Positions 1 to 7,719 are shown, counted from the first letter of the stretch. The stretch: DNA of 31,372 bases from a virus (IMGVR_UViG_3300017767_000066:1-31372), one strand, 5' to 3'. The notes: generated by a model from the sequence alone, not told the origin. Made by a program: numbers and translations.

Positions 1-12
1 AGGAGACAAATT

Positions 13-342
13 ATGTCAAGGTTTTCAGAAAGAAGATGGGCAATATTGCCAAAAAGCAAAATATCAGAAGTTAACTTTAGTCAAGTTCTAGAGGCAGATT
101 CAGATCATGTAATTAACAACGTTAGTGGCTCTTTGTCAGTTGTAAAGTGGGATGGGTCATTATCGATGCCAGCATCTGTAAAGGCTATAACAGGAAGAGT
201 AAGCAGCTCAAAAGATGTACATTACTTTTCAAGCGAGAGTATGGATATTACAGCATCTGGTATTAGCGGTTCTTTTAATCATGAGGAAATTCTAACAGTT
301 ATTTCTGGTAGAGAGTGGATACATCCAGACACACCACAGTAA
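13..342 (+). CDS. Small adhesion-block protein, paralogue of the gene at 6952
   Basis: A 109-residue protein of unknown function, read from an ATG preceded by a strong AGGAG ribosome binding site at the very start of the window. It has no signal peptide, membrane segment or recognisable catalytic motif, and it is rich in Ser/Thr/Val as phage appendage proteins often are. It aligns by eye with the 99-residue protein at 6952. Both have an N-terminal W-x-I, a xxQV[LI] stretch, the core NVSGSxxxVK[WY][DE]GS followed by MPxSV, and a C-terminal EIL segment followed by W. The two paralogues bracket the LamG/fibre block, so a structural or accessory role in that block is inferred, not shown. The next gene starts directly after its stop codon (TAAATG), suggesting translational coupling. 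Confidence 0.75.
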   Translation: MSRFSERRWAILPKSKISEVNFSQVLEADSDHVINNVSGSLSVVKWDGSLSMPASVKAITGRVSSSKDVHYFSSESMDITASGISGSFNHEEILTVISGREWIHPDTPQ

Positions 343-1140
343 ATGTACAGCTTAAGTCCTAAGATACCTACAAGAGGACTAGTTTTTTATGTCGATGCAG
401 CAAGCAAGTTAAGTACAGACTTTACTGATGGCAATTCTTATAATGATAATTATAATTTTTTCGACATAACAGGAAACTACCCTAGAGACTATGACATTCC
501 TAACTGTGTCAACTCACCAACATTTAGTACAGACTTTGGTGGATACTGGGCGTATGATGGTGCGACTGAATATTCTCGATACGGTGCAAGAATAAATACA
601 AATCAGTTTCTCCGTTCAGAGGATAATAATAGAAGATATTCTATCATTGCTTGGGTTAGAATTCATGATAATCATAACGGAATTATTCTTTCCGCAGATG
701 ATCCTACAAATTCATACAGATGCTTTCAGTTTAAAAAGAAGAATAACGGTTCATTTCAGCATTCTCATTTCTTTTATCAGACAGCTGATGCTACTTCAAA
801 TTCTTTTCAAACAAACTCTGCAATATCTAATAATGTATGGCTTCAAATTGCTGTAACAATGGATGGATATGCAGCGTCAGATGCATGGAATGCAGGAGGA
901 TATATTTATATAAACGGGCAGCTACATACAGACGTAAACAATGTCAACATTAATAAGAGATCAACTAATACTACAGCAAATCCAAAACTAACAATAGGAA
1001 TGCAGGAAGAGGGTGACAATACCAACCCCTTTGATGGCGATATATCAAATATAAAGCTTTATGAAAGAGTATTATCAGCAGATGAAATTAAACAAGACTA
1101 TAACGCAATAGGACCGAGATTCGGCTTCGACTCAATATAA
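343..1140 (+). CDS. LamG/concanavalin-like fold protein 1 (putative adhesin)
   Basis: A 265-residue protein with the layout of phage LamG-like (concanavalin A-like lectin/glucanase) proteins. It has an N-terminal GLVFYVDA strand, a central IIAWVRI strand followed by WLQIAVTMDG, then YINGQ, and a closing FDGDISNIKLYERVLSADEI segment. Such domains are jelly-roll sandwiches that often bind carbohydrate, so a role in host-surface recognition as an appendage or decoration protein is inferred. It is the first of three tandem genes with this fold and the most divergent. Its C-terminus (EIKQDYNAIGPRFGF) matches the end motif of the next two. It starts immediately after the upstream stop, and its own stop overlaps the next start (TAATG). 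The bound ligand cannot be predicted. Confidence 0.85.
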   Translation: MYSLSPKIPTRGLVFYVDAASKLSTDFTDGNSYNDNYNFFDITGNYPRDYDIPNCVNSPTFSTDFGGYWAYDGATEYSRYGARINTNQFLRSEDNNRRYSIIAWVRIHDNHNGIILSADDPTNSYRCFQFKKKNNGSFQHSHFFYQTADATSNSFQTNSAISNNVWLQIAVTMDGYAASDAWNAGGYIYINGQLHTDVNNVNINKRSTNTTANPKLTIGMQEEGDNTNPFDGDISNIKLYERVLSADEIKQDYNAIGPRFGFDSI

Positions 1141-1883
1141 TGGCTGCAATACACAATCCAAAAATAATAACAGATGGCTTGCAAATCTCTCTAGAAGCAG
1201 GTGACGTTAATAGCTACCCAGGTTCTGGAACAACATGGAAAAATTTAGGTCGAAAAGGTCGAGGCGGAGACGGGTCACTCACAAATGGACCTGTACATAA
1301 TGACGCCGGTTATTTTTCTTTTGATGGTACAAATGACTATTGTAATATGGGAGGAGGGGATGATTTTTTTGTTGACAATATGGTATTTACAGTTGAGTGT
1401 TGGTTTAATCCAGCAGGATACGGAGACGGTGTTTATTGTCTAGGAGCAACAAGAGGAAATGCTTCACAAAGATTATTCGATTTATCTCATGGGCTAGATA
1501 ATAATTATTACTTTCATATGACAAATGGAAGCGGTTACGCCGTTGCTGTACAAACTATGCTAGACGACTACGCATTAAATACTTGGTATAACATAACTAT
1601 GACATGGGATGGCACGACAAATTCAAACAGAGTGATAGGTTATGTAAACGGAGGAGTAGATGCACCCAATGCTGAAATAAAAACAGGAACTAGTTCAATA
1701 GCAGGATCTTCAATATTTTCAGCCTATGGAAATACTACAAAAACATTCTTTGTCGGAGCTCAATCAAATAACTCATATAGTTTTAATGGAAAAATGGGAG
1801 CATTCAGATATTATAATATAGAATTCACACCAGAAGAAGTACAGTCAAACTTTGAAGCACAAAGGCATAAGTACGGAATATAG
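1140..1883 (+). CDS. LamG/concanavalin-like fold protein 2 (putative adhesin)
   Basis: A 247-residue LamG-fold protein. Visible hallmarks are DGLQISLEAGDVNSYPGSGTTW near the N-terminus, the strand FSFDGTNDYCNMG, VECWFNP, WYNITMTWDG, and the terminal FNGKMGAFRYYN then EEVQSNFEAQRHKYGI. The N-terminal third is closely similar to the following gene (shared NSYPxSGTTW, LTNGPxH and FDGTNDY), so the two look like a tandem duplication that has diverged. The ATG overlaps the upstream stop by one base, so translation is probably coupled. It probably acts on the virion surface in carbohydrate binding; that role is inferred from family behaviour and the neighbouring fibre gene. Confidence 0.85.
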   Translation: MAAIHNPKIITDGLQISLEAGDVNSYPGSGTTWKNLGRKGRGGDGSLTNGPVHNDAGYFSFDGTNDYCNMGGGDDFFVDNMVFTVECWFNPAGYGDGVYCLGATRGNASQRLFDLSHGLDNNYYFHMTNGSGYAVAVQTMLDDYALNTWYNITMTWDGTTNSNRVIGYVNGGVDAPNAEIKTGTSSIAGSSIFSAYGNTTKTFFVGAQSNNSYSFNGKMGAFRYYNIEFTPEEVQSNFEAQRHKYGI

Positions 1884-1884
1884 A

Positions 1885-2676
1885 ATGGCAACATCAGCAG
1901 GACCAAACATCGTAGCACAGGACAGACTAGTTTTAAATCTAGATGCCAGCGACATAAACAGCTATCCGAGGTCAGGAACGACTTGGTATGACTTGTCACC
2001 GTATCAAAATCACGGAACTCTTACAAATGGTCCGTCACATGGGTTTACCCAAAAGAATGGAAACCACTATATAGACTTTGACGGAACAAACGATTATGTT
2101 GAGTTTGGCAACGACGCTTCTTTAAGCGGTTTAAATGATGATGCAGTAAACACAGCACAACAGTTTTCATTCGAGATAGTGATTGATCCTGATACTCACT
2201 CACAGGGAGTATGTATTATGGGAATGGGATCATTTTCGAGCAACACTGATGAGTTTAATCTAAATATAGGCGGAACTGGAAGCAACAGATACGGTGGAAC
2301 TGTAAGAATAACATCATCAAATTCACGAATCTATTGGACAGGAGATAATAGTCACACACCAGTAAATGGAACTCAGGGAAACTATCAGCACATAGTAATG
2401 ACAGTAGATGAGACAAATGGTATGCGTTTTTATACAAACAGTGTGTTAGCATCAAATCAGCAGAGCACAAATAGTTCATATTCTAATGTAATGGGCGGTC
2501 ACGATAATGAAACAAACACATTTAGAATAGGGCAGCTTTCATTCGGAAGTTATGTAAATTTAGGCTGGAATCTAAACGGAAGAGTATCAATAGTAAGAGT
2601 ATATAATAAATCACTAACAGCTTCGGAGATAGAACAAAATTTTAAGGCTCAACGAGCGAGATTCAATATCGTATAG
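1885..2676 (+). CDS. LamG/concanavalin-like fold protein 3 (putative adhesin)
   Basis: A 263-residue LamG-fold protein starting MATSAGPN. An in-frame ATG 33 bases further upstream lies inside the preceding gene. I chose the internal ATG because it follows that gene's stop by one base (TAGAATG), the same junction type used elsewhere here. Hallmarks are LVLNLDASDINSYPRSGTTWYDLS, FDGTNDYVEFG, FSFEIVIDP, YQHIVMTVDE and the closing LNGRVSIVRVYNKSLTASEI with terminal EQNFKAQRARFNIV. It is closest to the preceding gene. A role as tail or capsid appendage binding host glycans is inferred. A promoter-like element and the large fibre gene follow. Confidence 0.85.
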   Translation: MATSAGPNIVAQDRLVLNLDASDINSYPRSGTTWYDLSPYQNHGTLTNGPSHGFTQKNGNHYIDFDGTNDYVEFGNDASLSGLNDDAVNTAQQFSFEIVIDPDTHSQGVCIMGMGSFSSNTDEFNLNIGGTGSNRYGGTVRITSSNSRIYWTGDNSHTPVNGTQGNYQHIVMTVDETNGMRFYTNSVLASNQQSTNSSYSNVMGGHDNETNTFRIGQLSFGSYVNLGWNLNGRVSIVRVYNKSLTASEIEQNFKAQRARFNIV

Positions 2677-2680
2677 AATG

Positions 2681-2688
2681 ATATTTAT
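2681..2688 (+). promoter_or_regulatory. ATATTTAT element before the fibre gene
   Basis: ATATTTAT, in the context AGAATGATATTTATA, lies in the 30-base gap before the fibre gene. The same octamer precedes genes at 7720, 10201, 11794 and 24972. Read on the other strand it contains TATAAATA, the T4 late-promoter consensus, although all genes here are on the + strand. Promoter function is inferred from recurrence and position only. Confidence 0.4.
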
Positions 2689-2706
2689 AGAATATAGGAA
2701 ACTTAA

Positions 2707-5700
2707 ATGGCAATTATAACCAGCACAGATATTACAGCTAGTAGAGAAATCGCATCAGTAGATGTATCGGCTAGTAATGCAATAATTATTGGAACTGAAG
2801 AGTTAAGGTCAAACTTCTCATCTTCTATTGCTGCAAGAGTAGGTTCAGCAGGAGGTGGAGAAACCAATGAATATTCATTCAAGACAATATCTGTTTCAGG
2901 ACAAAGTGATGTAGTAGCTGATACAGCAACAGACACATTAACACTTGCTGCTGGTTCTAATATGACAATAACAACCAATGCAGGAGGTGATACAATTACA
3001 TTTGCATCTTCTGGCGGCGGAGGCGGCGGAGGCGGCTCAGGTATATTTGCTGCAACAGGATCTCAAGTCGCAACTACTGGAAATTTAATTATAACTGGAT
3101 CAAACTCTGGACTAGGATTTCCAGGATTGCATGTAAGCCAAAGCGTAAGCTCGTCAGTAAACGCAGTTTTAATAGAGGGATCAGGATCTAAAGTATTAGA
3201 AGTAAAAGGTACACAGGGACAACTATTTGCTGTAACAGATGAATTAAGTGGGTCTTTATTTAGTATTAACACAATTTCAGGTACACCAGTAATAGAAGCA
3301 TTTTCAGATAACAAAGTTACACTAGGATCATTTGCACAACCCTTAATTATAACAGGAAGCTCAAATGGTGGTACAGAAATATCAGCATCAGTAAACTCTA
3401 CCGCTTCATTTGGCATGATACTAGTAAACGGAACAGATGTCAGCTCAAGTCTAGGCTCCGGAGGAGGCGGCGGCGGCGGAGGAGGCGCTGTCTCTGCTGT
3501 TGCAAATGGTTCAAATAATAGGATAGCAACATTTACATCTGCTGATGCACTAACTGGTGAAGCAAATTTACTTTATGATGGTACAGCACTGATAGTTACA
3601 GGATCTAGTTCTACAAAAGGTGCTATTACTTCTTTTATGTCCTCAAATGGAATAGCTCTAGAGCTATTAGGAGACAACAAGGATATAGATTTTAGGATGG
3701 GACATGGAACCTACGCAGGCCAAACTGGAGGTTACGGATTTTACTGGAGATATCGAGGATCTAATTCTGGTGTTAATAACGACTTACAGCTATGGTCAGA
3801 AGGTGAAGGCGGCAATGATGTACAAATTTATAACATATTACAAGACGGTTCTTTTACTTTATATGGTGGCAGCAATACTGCACTAGTAGTAAACAATAGC
3901 GGAGAAATTACAAAAATAGGTCAAGACTCTCCTACTTCTGGTCAATTTTTAAAGTGGGATGGTTCTAAAGTAGTTTGGGATACCGCCGGCGGCGGAGGCG
4001 GTGGTGGAGGAAGCAGTATTTGGACAACAGCAGGCAATATAAAATATGTAAATGCCGCACTAGAATTGACAGGATCAAGTACTACAAATCCAGCTCTATT
4101 TATAAGCTCATCTGCTGTACCTGTTTCAGGCAATATACCAACATTAGAAGTACACGGATCTGGATCTGTTATGAATGTAGTAGGTATACAAGGATCAATG
4201 TTTGCTGTTGATAATAAGTACGCATACAACGCTGAAGGAATAGGCACAGGTAGTTGGTCACCAGATACACTTATGACTTCTAGCGCTGCTTTAGCAATAA
4301 ATACTACATTTGGTCTTCCAATATTTACTTTCTACGAAGACAGCACTTTAGAATGGCCTCTTGCAAAGACAACTCAAGAATTCTTCCTAAAAAGAAACAT
4401 GACAATGCATGTCTCAGGAACTACGCATCCTGCAGCAGTTTACACTGATAGTCAGGACGGAGATGCTAGTTTAAAAGTATCAGGAATAGGACAAGTATTC
4501 AATGTAGTATCAGAAGATAGGAGAAAGTCTCAATTTAGTATAGGCTCTACAGATGTTTTAGGAACAGAAGTTACAGAGCACACTTCTTCCACTGCATTTA
4601 CCGCAGTATCACCATTCGGACTTCAGCTGTTTTCTGTCCATAATGACAGTACTTTTACTATGGGGCAAGAAGATAAGAGAATCATATATCGAGAGGGTAA
4701 TTTTTTCATAAGCCAGAGCACTTATGGTATAGGTCCAGATACTGGTAGCCAAGATACATTAACAACTGATTCTACACCAACTCTAAAGTTAGAAGGAACA
4801 GGATCCCTAATAGGAGTAAGTAATCATAATTCAGTACCGATGTTTTCAGTATCTGATAGTTGGGGAGATGGACCATATCAAGGACCTGAAGCTTCAAAAC
4901 AAGTAACAGGATCTTTCTTTTCAGTTTCAACAAAATTCGGATTACCAGTTTTTGAAGCTTTTGGTGATGGATCATTTAAATTAGGTGTAGGAGGACCAGA
5001 TCCTGTAATTGATAAAGAAGGTTTTGTATTTTTCTCATCAAGTATGCAAACAGGTACTGAAAAGACAACTGCAGATCCAACTGTAAAAATGTTAGGAACA
5101 GGATCAATACTTGCTGTCGGATCAGGAGACTTAACTGTAGACGAAGTCGTTCAAAATAAACTTCAAAACTCAGAAGTCAGCCAAAGCACAAAACAAATGC
5201 CAGATCAGTTTGTAGTAGGAAGTCCTATAGGATCTGCTCCTTTAAAAGTGACAGCAAGAAATTCTGTTGAATTAGGAGACGGTGTTCCGCTAACTGTAAT
5301 AGGAACATCTGCACCCTCAGAAGAGAGAACTGCAGTTACACAAAGTGGATTTCCTACATTATCACCATTTAATACAGTTTGGGAGTTAGGACCTTATGCT
5401 AATTCTGCATGGGAATCTTCAACTAGTAGTAGTTTCGGAACTTCAAGTGCGTCTCCAGAAGCTCACGCATTTAGCGGTAAAGTTTTAAAAGTAGGAAACA
5501 CTAGTGTTTTACGTGGACAGTTATATGTCCTGCGACAAGGGCCAGGAGCACCAACAAATGGAACTTGGTACCAAGCAATAGCTTCTACAGCATTATCAGG
5601 TTCAAATAATATGTTGGCGATTGCATGCGGAACAGGAAACTCTAAAGAGGTAGGCATGTTGGTTGAAGGAATGATAAGACTTGAAGATAAAATGATGGAA

Positions 5701-5910
5701 GACACACCAGCAATTGGCGGAGGGGTTTATGTGTCAGGAACAAAATTAGGTGGATATGATATGACTGCAACTGCAACATCAGGTCACTTTGTGAGAGTGA
5801 TAGGACATGTAATACAGAAAAATGATCAAAACAACGCAGGCGGCCATACACCATACAATGACTGCTTAATTTATTTTAATCCAGATAGCACATCTGTAAC
5901 ACTGTCATAA
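2707..5910 (+). CDS. Large repeat-containing fibre-like appendage protein with poly-Gly linkers
   Basis: A 1067-residue virion appendage protein. The N-terminal ~100 residues end in a segment (SGQSDVVADTATDTLTLAAG) of a type common in marine-phage fibres. Uninterrupted glycine linkers lie near residues 103-110, 252-260 and 428-435. Between and after them are degenerate repeats of roughly 75-95 residues built on a GSGSVxxV half and an FSVxTxFGLPVFEAFxDxSFxLG half. The C-terminal ~150 residues (from about 920: GKVLKVGNTSVLRGQLYVL, then GMLVEGMIRL and HFVRVIGHVI) form a distinct domain like those capping other phage fibres or decoration proteins. The length, linkers and repeats suggest an elongated multi-domain fibre. 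It starts after a promoter-like element and an AGGAAA ribosome binding site, and the next gene begins one base after its stop. The exact attachment point on the virion is unknown. Confidence 0.8.
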   Translation: MAIITSTDITASREIASVDVSASNAIIIGTEELRSNFSSSIAARVGSAGGGETNEYSFKTISVSGQSDVVADTATDTLTLAAGSNMTITTNAGGDTITFASSGGGGGGGGSGIFAATGSQVATTGNLIITGSNSGLGFPGLHVSQSVSSSVNAVLIEGSGSKVLEVKGTQGQLFAVTDELSGSLFSINTISGTPVIEAFSDNKVTLGSFAQPLIITGSSNGGTEISASVNSTASFGMILVNGTDVSSSLGSGGGGGGGGGAVSAVANGSNNRIATFTSADALTGEANLLYDGTALIVTGSSSTKGAITSFMSSNGIALELLGDNKDIDFRMGHGTYAGQTGGYGFYWRYRGSNSGVNNDLQLWSEGEGGNDVQIYNILQDGSFTLYGGSNTALVVNNSGEITKIGQDSPTSGQFLKWDGSKVVWDTAGGGGGGGGSSIWTTAGNIKYVNAALELTGSSTTNPALFISSSAVPVSGNIPTLEVHGSGSVMNVVGIQGSMFAVDNKYAYNAEGIGTGSWSPDTLMTSSAALAINTTFGLPIFTFYEDSTLEWPLAKTTQEFFLKRNMTMHVSGTTHPAAVYTDSQDGDASLKVSGIGQVFNVVSEDRRKSQFSIGSTDVLGTEVTEHTSSTAFTAVSPFGLQLFSVHNDSTFTMGQEDKRIIYREGNFFISQSTYGIGPDTGSQDTLTTDSTPTLKLEGTGSLIGVSNHNSVPMFSVSDSWGDGPYQGPEASKQVTGSFFSVSTKFGLPVFEAFGDGSFKLGVGGPDPVIDKEGFVFFSSSMQTGTEKTTADPTVKMLGTGSILAVGSGDLTVDEVVQNKLQNSEVSQSTKQMPDQFVVGSPIGSAPLKVTARNSVELGDGVPLTVIGTSAPSEERTAVTQSGFPTLSPFNTVWELGPYANSAWESSTSSSFGTSSASPEAHAFSGKVLKVGNTSVLRGQLYVLRQGPGAPTNGTWYQAIASTALSGSNNMLAIACGTGNSKEVGMLVEGMIRLEDKMMEDTPAIGGGVYVSGTKLGGYDMTATATSGHFVRVIGHVIQKNDQNNAGGHTPYNDCLIYFNPDSTSVTLS
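3013..3036 (+). repeat. GC-rich poly-glycine tract 1 in the fibre gene
   Basis: Eight consecutive GGC/GGA glycine codons form a GC-rich island inside AT-rich DNA and encode a flexible linker between the N-terminal domain and the first repeat. Confidence 0.9.
3460..3486 (+). repeat. GC-rich poly-glycine tract 2 in the fibre gene
   Basis: Nine consecutive GGA/GGC codons form a second flexible linker between fibre modules. It shares long stretches of GGN identity with tracts 1 and 3, giving short homologies at module borders. Confidence 0.9.
3988..4011 (+). repeat. GC-rich poly-glycine tract 3 in the fibre gene
   Basis: About eight consecutive glycine codons (GGC, GGA, GGT) precede the second fibre repeat. 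It is the same linker type as tracts 1 and 2. Confidence 0.9.
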
Positions 5911-5911
5911 T

Positions 5912-6649
5912 ATGCCAGATATTGCAAAAATAGGAACTGTTGCTACTGGTAATATTTCAAAAGTTGGAACAGTAGATTATGATTCTTCTACAATGTCAAG
6001 TGTCTTAGGGGCTGACGTTCCTGATGGCGGAGGAGGAGACGGCGGCGGAGGAGACGGCGGAGGTTCTACAGTATCTGTTGGTGAGTACGGAAATGCTCAA
6101 GGCGCTGCAGGCAACAAGCTATTTACAGGAAATCAAGGTACTAGTCTGTTAACGTACACAGTAGACTTATCTTCATCAGACTACGCAAACGCATCTTTGA
6201 CAAACGGCAATACAGGACATGTATTTCTACGTTATGAATCAGGAAGCAGCTATAGGCAGGATCCTCAACTATATCGAATAGATTTTGATGACGGTGGATG
6301 GGTTAAACCGGCGCAATATAGTACTGGGACTTGGGGTTATTCAAATTGGAGAACAACATATAGAACTACAAATCAAGCATACAACCACAGCTCTTCATGG
6401 AATACTGTACTTTCAGGAACTAACCCAACAGGAAGATGGTGGAGAGACACATCGGGCACAGGATCAGGTGGTACAGGTGTAAGTAAAGATTATCATATTT
6501 ATTATGAAGGAAGTAATAGTGGCTATTATAAGGACGTCTACTTGAGATCACCAGAATTTACATTCAGTACAAATACAATCAAACTCGAAATGTATGGGTA
6601 TGGAAGCAATATGGGAACAATGTATTTAGGAATATACGTAACATCTTAA
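5912..6649 (+). CDS. Gly/Asp-linker appendage protein, unknown
   Basis: A 245-residue protein with a short N-terminal segment (MPDIAKIGTVATGNISKVGTVD), then a GGGGDGGGGDGGG linker near residues 39-51, then a ~190-residue domain rich in Tyr, Ser, Gly and Trp (for example YNHSSSWNTVLSG, GRWWRDTSGTGSGG and the closing IKLEMYGYGSNMGTMYLG). The final domain reads as an all-beta sandwich of the kind used in phage adhesins, but I do not recognise the family. It begins one base after the fibre gene stop and is followed two bases later by the next gene, so it is co-translated with the adhesion block. A receptor-binding or fibre-tip role is plausible and unproven. The Gly tract in DNA (6026-6064) is another GC-rich island like those in the fibre gene. 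Confidence 0.75.
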   Translation: MPDIAKIGTVATGNISKVGTVDYDSSTMSSVLGADVPDGGGGDGGGGDGGGSTVSVGEYGNAQGAAGNKLFTGNQGTSLLTYTVDLSSSDYANASLTNGNTGHVFLRYESGSSYRQDPQLYRIDFDDGGWVKPAQYSTGTWGYSNWRTTYRTTNQAYNHSSSWNTVLSGTNPTGRWWRDTSGTGSGGTGVSKDYHIYYEGSNSGYYKDVYLRSPEFTFSTNTIKLEMYGYGSNMGTMYLGIYVTS

Positions 6650-6650
6650 A

Positions 6651-6968
6651 ATGTATAAAGCAAGACTATCACACAAATCTTATCCTCTAGAATGCAATGA
6701 TGGAACAGAATTATCTGCATCTATATGGCTGTGCGACTTATCAGCATATAAGATAATATCGACTGAGCCACATGATTCAGGATCACTTCTACTTACAGCA
6801 TCTAGTCATTCTATAGCAGCAACCAGTTCTTATACAGACAAACCTACAGAAGAAATTCATACATTTCTGACAGGTTCTTTTTGTCCGGTATGCAAAGGAT
6901 GGTGGGACGGAACAAATACAGGACAAGATCTGTATTCACTGGAGCCGCACTATGTACACGAATCATAA
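6651..6968 (+). CDS. Small four-cysteine protein, unknown
   Basis: A 105-residue protein with four cysteines: single ones in PLECNDG and WLCDLS and a pair in FCPVCKGWW. The set could hold a metal or form disulphides, but the spacing matches no zinc-finger class I can name. The mid-region (SGSLLLTASSHSIAATSS) is Ser/Thr/Ala rich like its neighbours. Its last 17 bases overlap the start of the next gene in another frame, and it begins just after the upstream stop (TAAAATG). The position implies a structural or accessory role in the adhesion block; nothing catalytic is visible. Confidence 0.65.
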   Translation: MYKARLSHKSYPLECNDGTELSASIWLCDLSAYKIISTEPHDSGSLLLTASSHSIAATSSYTDKPTEEIHTFLTGSFCPVCKGWWDGTNTGQDLYSLEPHYVHES

Positions 6969-7251
6969 ATGGGTAATTTTTAGTACAGCAGAGACAGGCA
7001 GCCTAGATGTTACACAGGTTATTGCACTACACAAATTTCCTGGGTATAGAGAAGTAACTTCTTCAGCACAAGAATTCAACACCAATGTCTCAGGTTCTTA
7101 TACATACGTAAAATATGAAGGAAGTATGCCAAGTTCAGTAAGTAATTTAACAACAAAGTCTAAAGAATACACACAATCAGAAATATTAAGTATCTTTTCC
7201 AGCAGTAGCGACTGGTGGTCTGAAGATTCTATTTTTAATGATAATGAATAA
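6952..7251 (+). CDS. Small adhesion-block protein, paralogue of the first gene
   Basis: A 99-residue protein clearly related to the one at the window start. Shared are W-x-I near the N-terminus (KWVIF against RWAIL), a QV[LI] segment, NVSGSYTYVKYEGSMPSSV against NVSGSLSVVKWDGSLSMPASV, and a C-terminal EIL followed by W. It lacks about 15 residues of the first copy after the conserved core. The function is unknown; duplicated small proteins flanking a fibre cassette could be fibre chaperones, joining proteins or minor appendage subunits. Its start lies inside the preceding gene (17-base overlap). A bipartite promoter-like element begins immediately after its stop, so it probably ends the adhesion operon. 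Confidence 0.75.
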   Translation: MYTNHKWVIFSTAETGSLDVTQVIALHKFPGYREVTSSAQEFNTNVSGSYTYVKYEGSMPSSVSNLTTKSKEYTQSEILSIFSSSSDWWSEDSIFNDNE

Positions 7252-7287
7252 AAATTTAATTTTGAAAATTTAAGATAATATATATAA
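7252..7287 (+). promoter_or_regulatory. Bipartite promoter-like element, copy 1
   Basis: AAATTTAATTTT (7252-7263), 14 bases, then ATATATATAA (7278-7287). The same two boxes with 14 or 15 bases between them occur at 25700 and 21343. It lies just upstream of the coiled-coil gene and has the geometry of a two-box promoter. Function is inferred from the three-fold repetition in non-coding DNA. Confidence 0.55.
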
Positions 7288-7320
7288 CTGGTTATGAAAA
7301 TTAATTATGAGGAAAACAAA

Positions 7321-7632
7321 ATGTCTGAAATAAAATTTACAGAAGATGAACTTAAAAGTCTAAGAGAAACTCAAGAAGCTTATCAAAATATACAGATGAG
7401 AATGGGTAATTTAAAGATGCAACAGATACAGCATGAAAAATCAGCTGAACAACTTGAGTCTTTAGAAGAATCACTATTAGATGAGCTAAGTAGCCTTCAA
7501 GATTCAGAACAACAGCTAGCACAATCTTTTAATGAGAAGTATGGTCAAGGTCAACTAGATCCAAAGACAGGTATATTTACACCTGCTCCAGAAAAACCAG
7601 CAGCTGAAGAAGCACCAAAGCCAGCAAAATAA
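7321..7632 (+). CDS. Coiled-coil protein upstream of the sheath, unknown
   Basis: A 103-residue protein starting MSEIKFTEDEL. An in-frame ATG 27 bases upstream would add nine residues, but the chosen ATG has AGGA at a proper distance. Residues 5-75 are a long amphipathic helix rich in Glu, Gln, Leu and Ser, predicted coiled coil. A short GQGQLDPKTGIFTP turn and an Ala/Pro/Lys-rich tail (KPAAEEAPKPAK) follow. I do not recognise a named family. It sits alone between a bipartite promoter-like element and the element in front of the sheath gene, so it may be separately expressed. A structural or scaffolding role is possible. Confidence 0.75.
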   Translation: MSEIKFTEDELKSLRETQEAYQNIQMRMGNLKMQQIQHEKSAEQLESLEESLLDELSSLQDSEQQLAQSFNEKYGQGQLDPKTGIFTPAPEKPAAEEAPKPAK

Positions 7633-7653
7633 AAACAACTGCATTTTCAATGG

Positions 7654-7669
7654 TTTAATGTATATTTAT
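7654..7669 (+). promoter_or_regulatory. TTTAATG-ATATTTAT element before the sheath gene
   Basis: TTTAATGTATATTTAT, closely matching TTTAATGATATTTAT in front of the tube gene. It is followed by a similar A-rich stretch (GAATAAAAG here, GATAAAAT there). It is a promoter candidate about 50 bases upstream of the sheath start, inferred from repetition only. Confidence 0.45.
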
Positions 7670-7686
7670 TCCTGAATAAAAGTTTT

Positions 7687-7698
7687 TGTTCATGAACA
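7687..7698 (+). promoter_or_regulatory. 12-base perfect palindrome in the sheath leader
   Basis: TGTTCATGAACA is a perfect dyad between the promoter-like element and the sheath ribosome binding site (CGGAG). It could be an operator or a small RNA hairpin. It is short enough that chance is possible. Confidence 0.3.
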
Positions 7699-7719
7699 CA
7701 AAATAATCGGAGAACCATA

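Larger units (their letters stand above)
3106..5283 (+). repeat. Five degenerate ~75-95 residue repeats in the fibre protein
   Basis: Protein-level repeats starting near 3106, 4090, 4426, 4771 and 5074. Each has a first half such as TLEVHGSGSVMNVVGIQG or TLKLEGTGSLIGV, and the first four have a second half such as FSVSTKFGLPVFEAFGDGSFKLG (shown in pieces: FSVSTKFGLP, VFEAFGDGSFKLG). The fifth has a weak second half ending SVELG. DNA identity between copies looks low, so these are old duplications kept by structure. Confidence 0.7.

Noticed and set aside
1852-1884. Upstream in-frame ATG for the third LamG gene
   Set aside because: It would start inside the preceding gene; the ATG one base after that gene's stop fits the local junction pattern and yields a typical N-terminus.
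3063-3416. 117-codon open frame on the - strand inside the fibre gene
   Set aside because: It is a shadow of a Gly/Ser/Thr-rich gene, with low-complexity composition, no ribosome binding site, and every supported gene on the + strand.
3013-4011. Evenly GC-rich tracts that might suggest a CRISPR array or minisatellite
   Set aside because: They are in-frame glycine codons of different lengths, with no spacer-repeat structure.
343-7251. Possible diversity-generating retroelement acting on the LamG/fibre genes
   Set aside because: There is no reverse transcriptase, template/variable repeat pair or adenine-biased variable region anywhere in the window.
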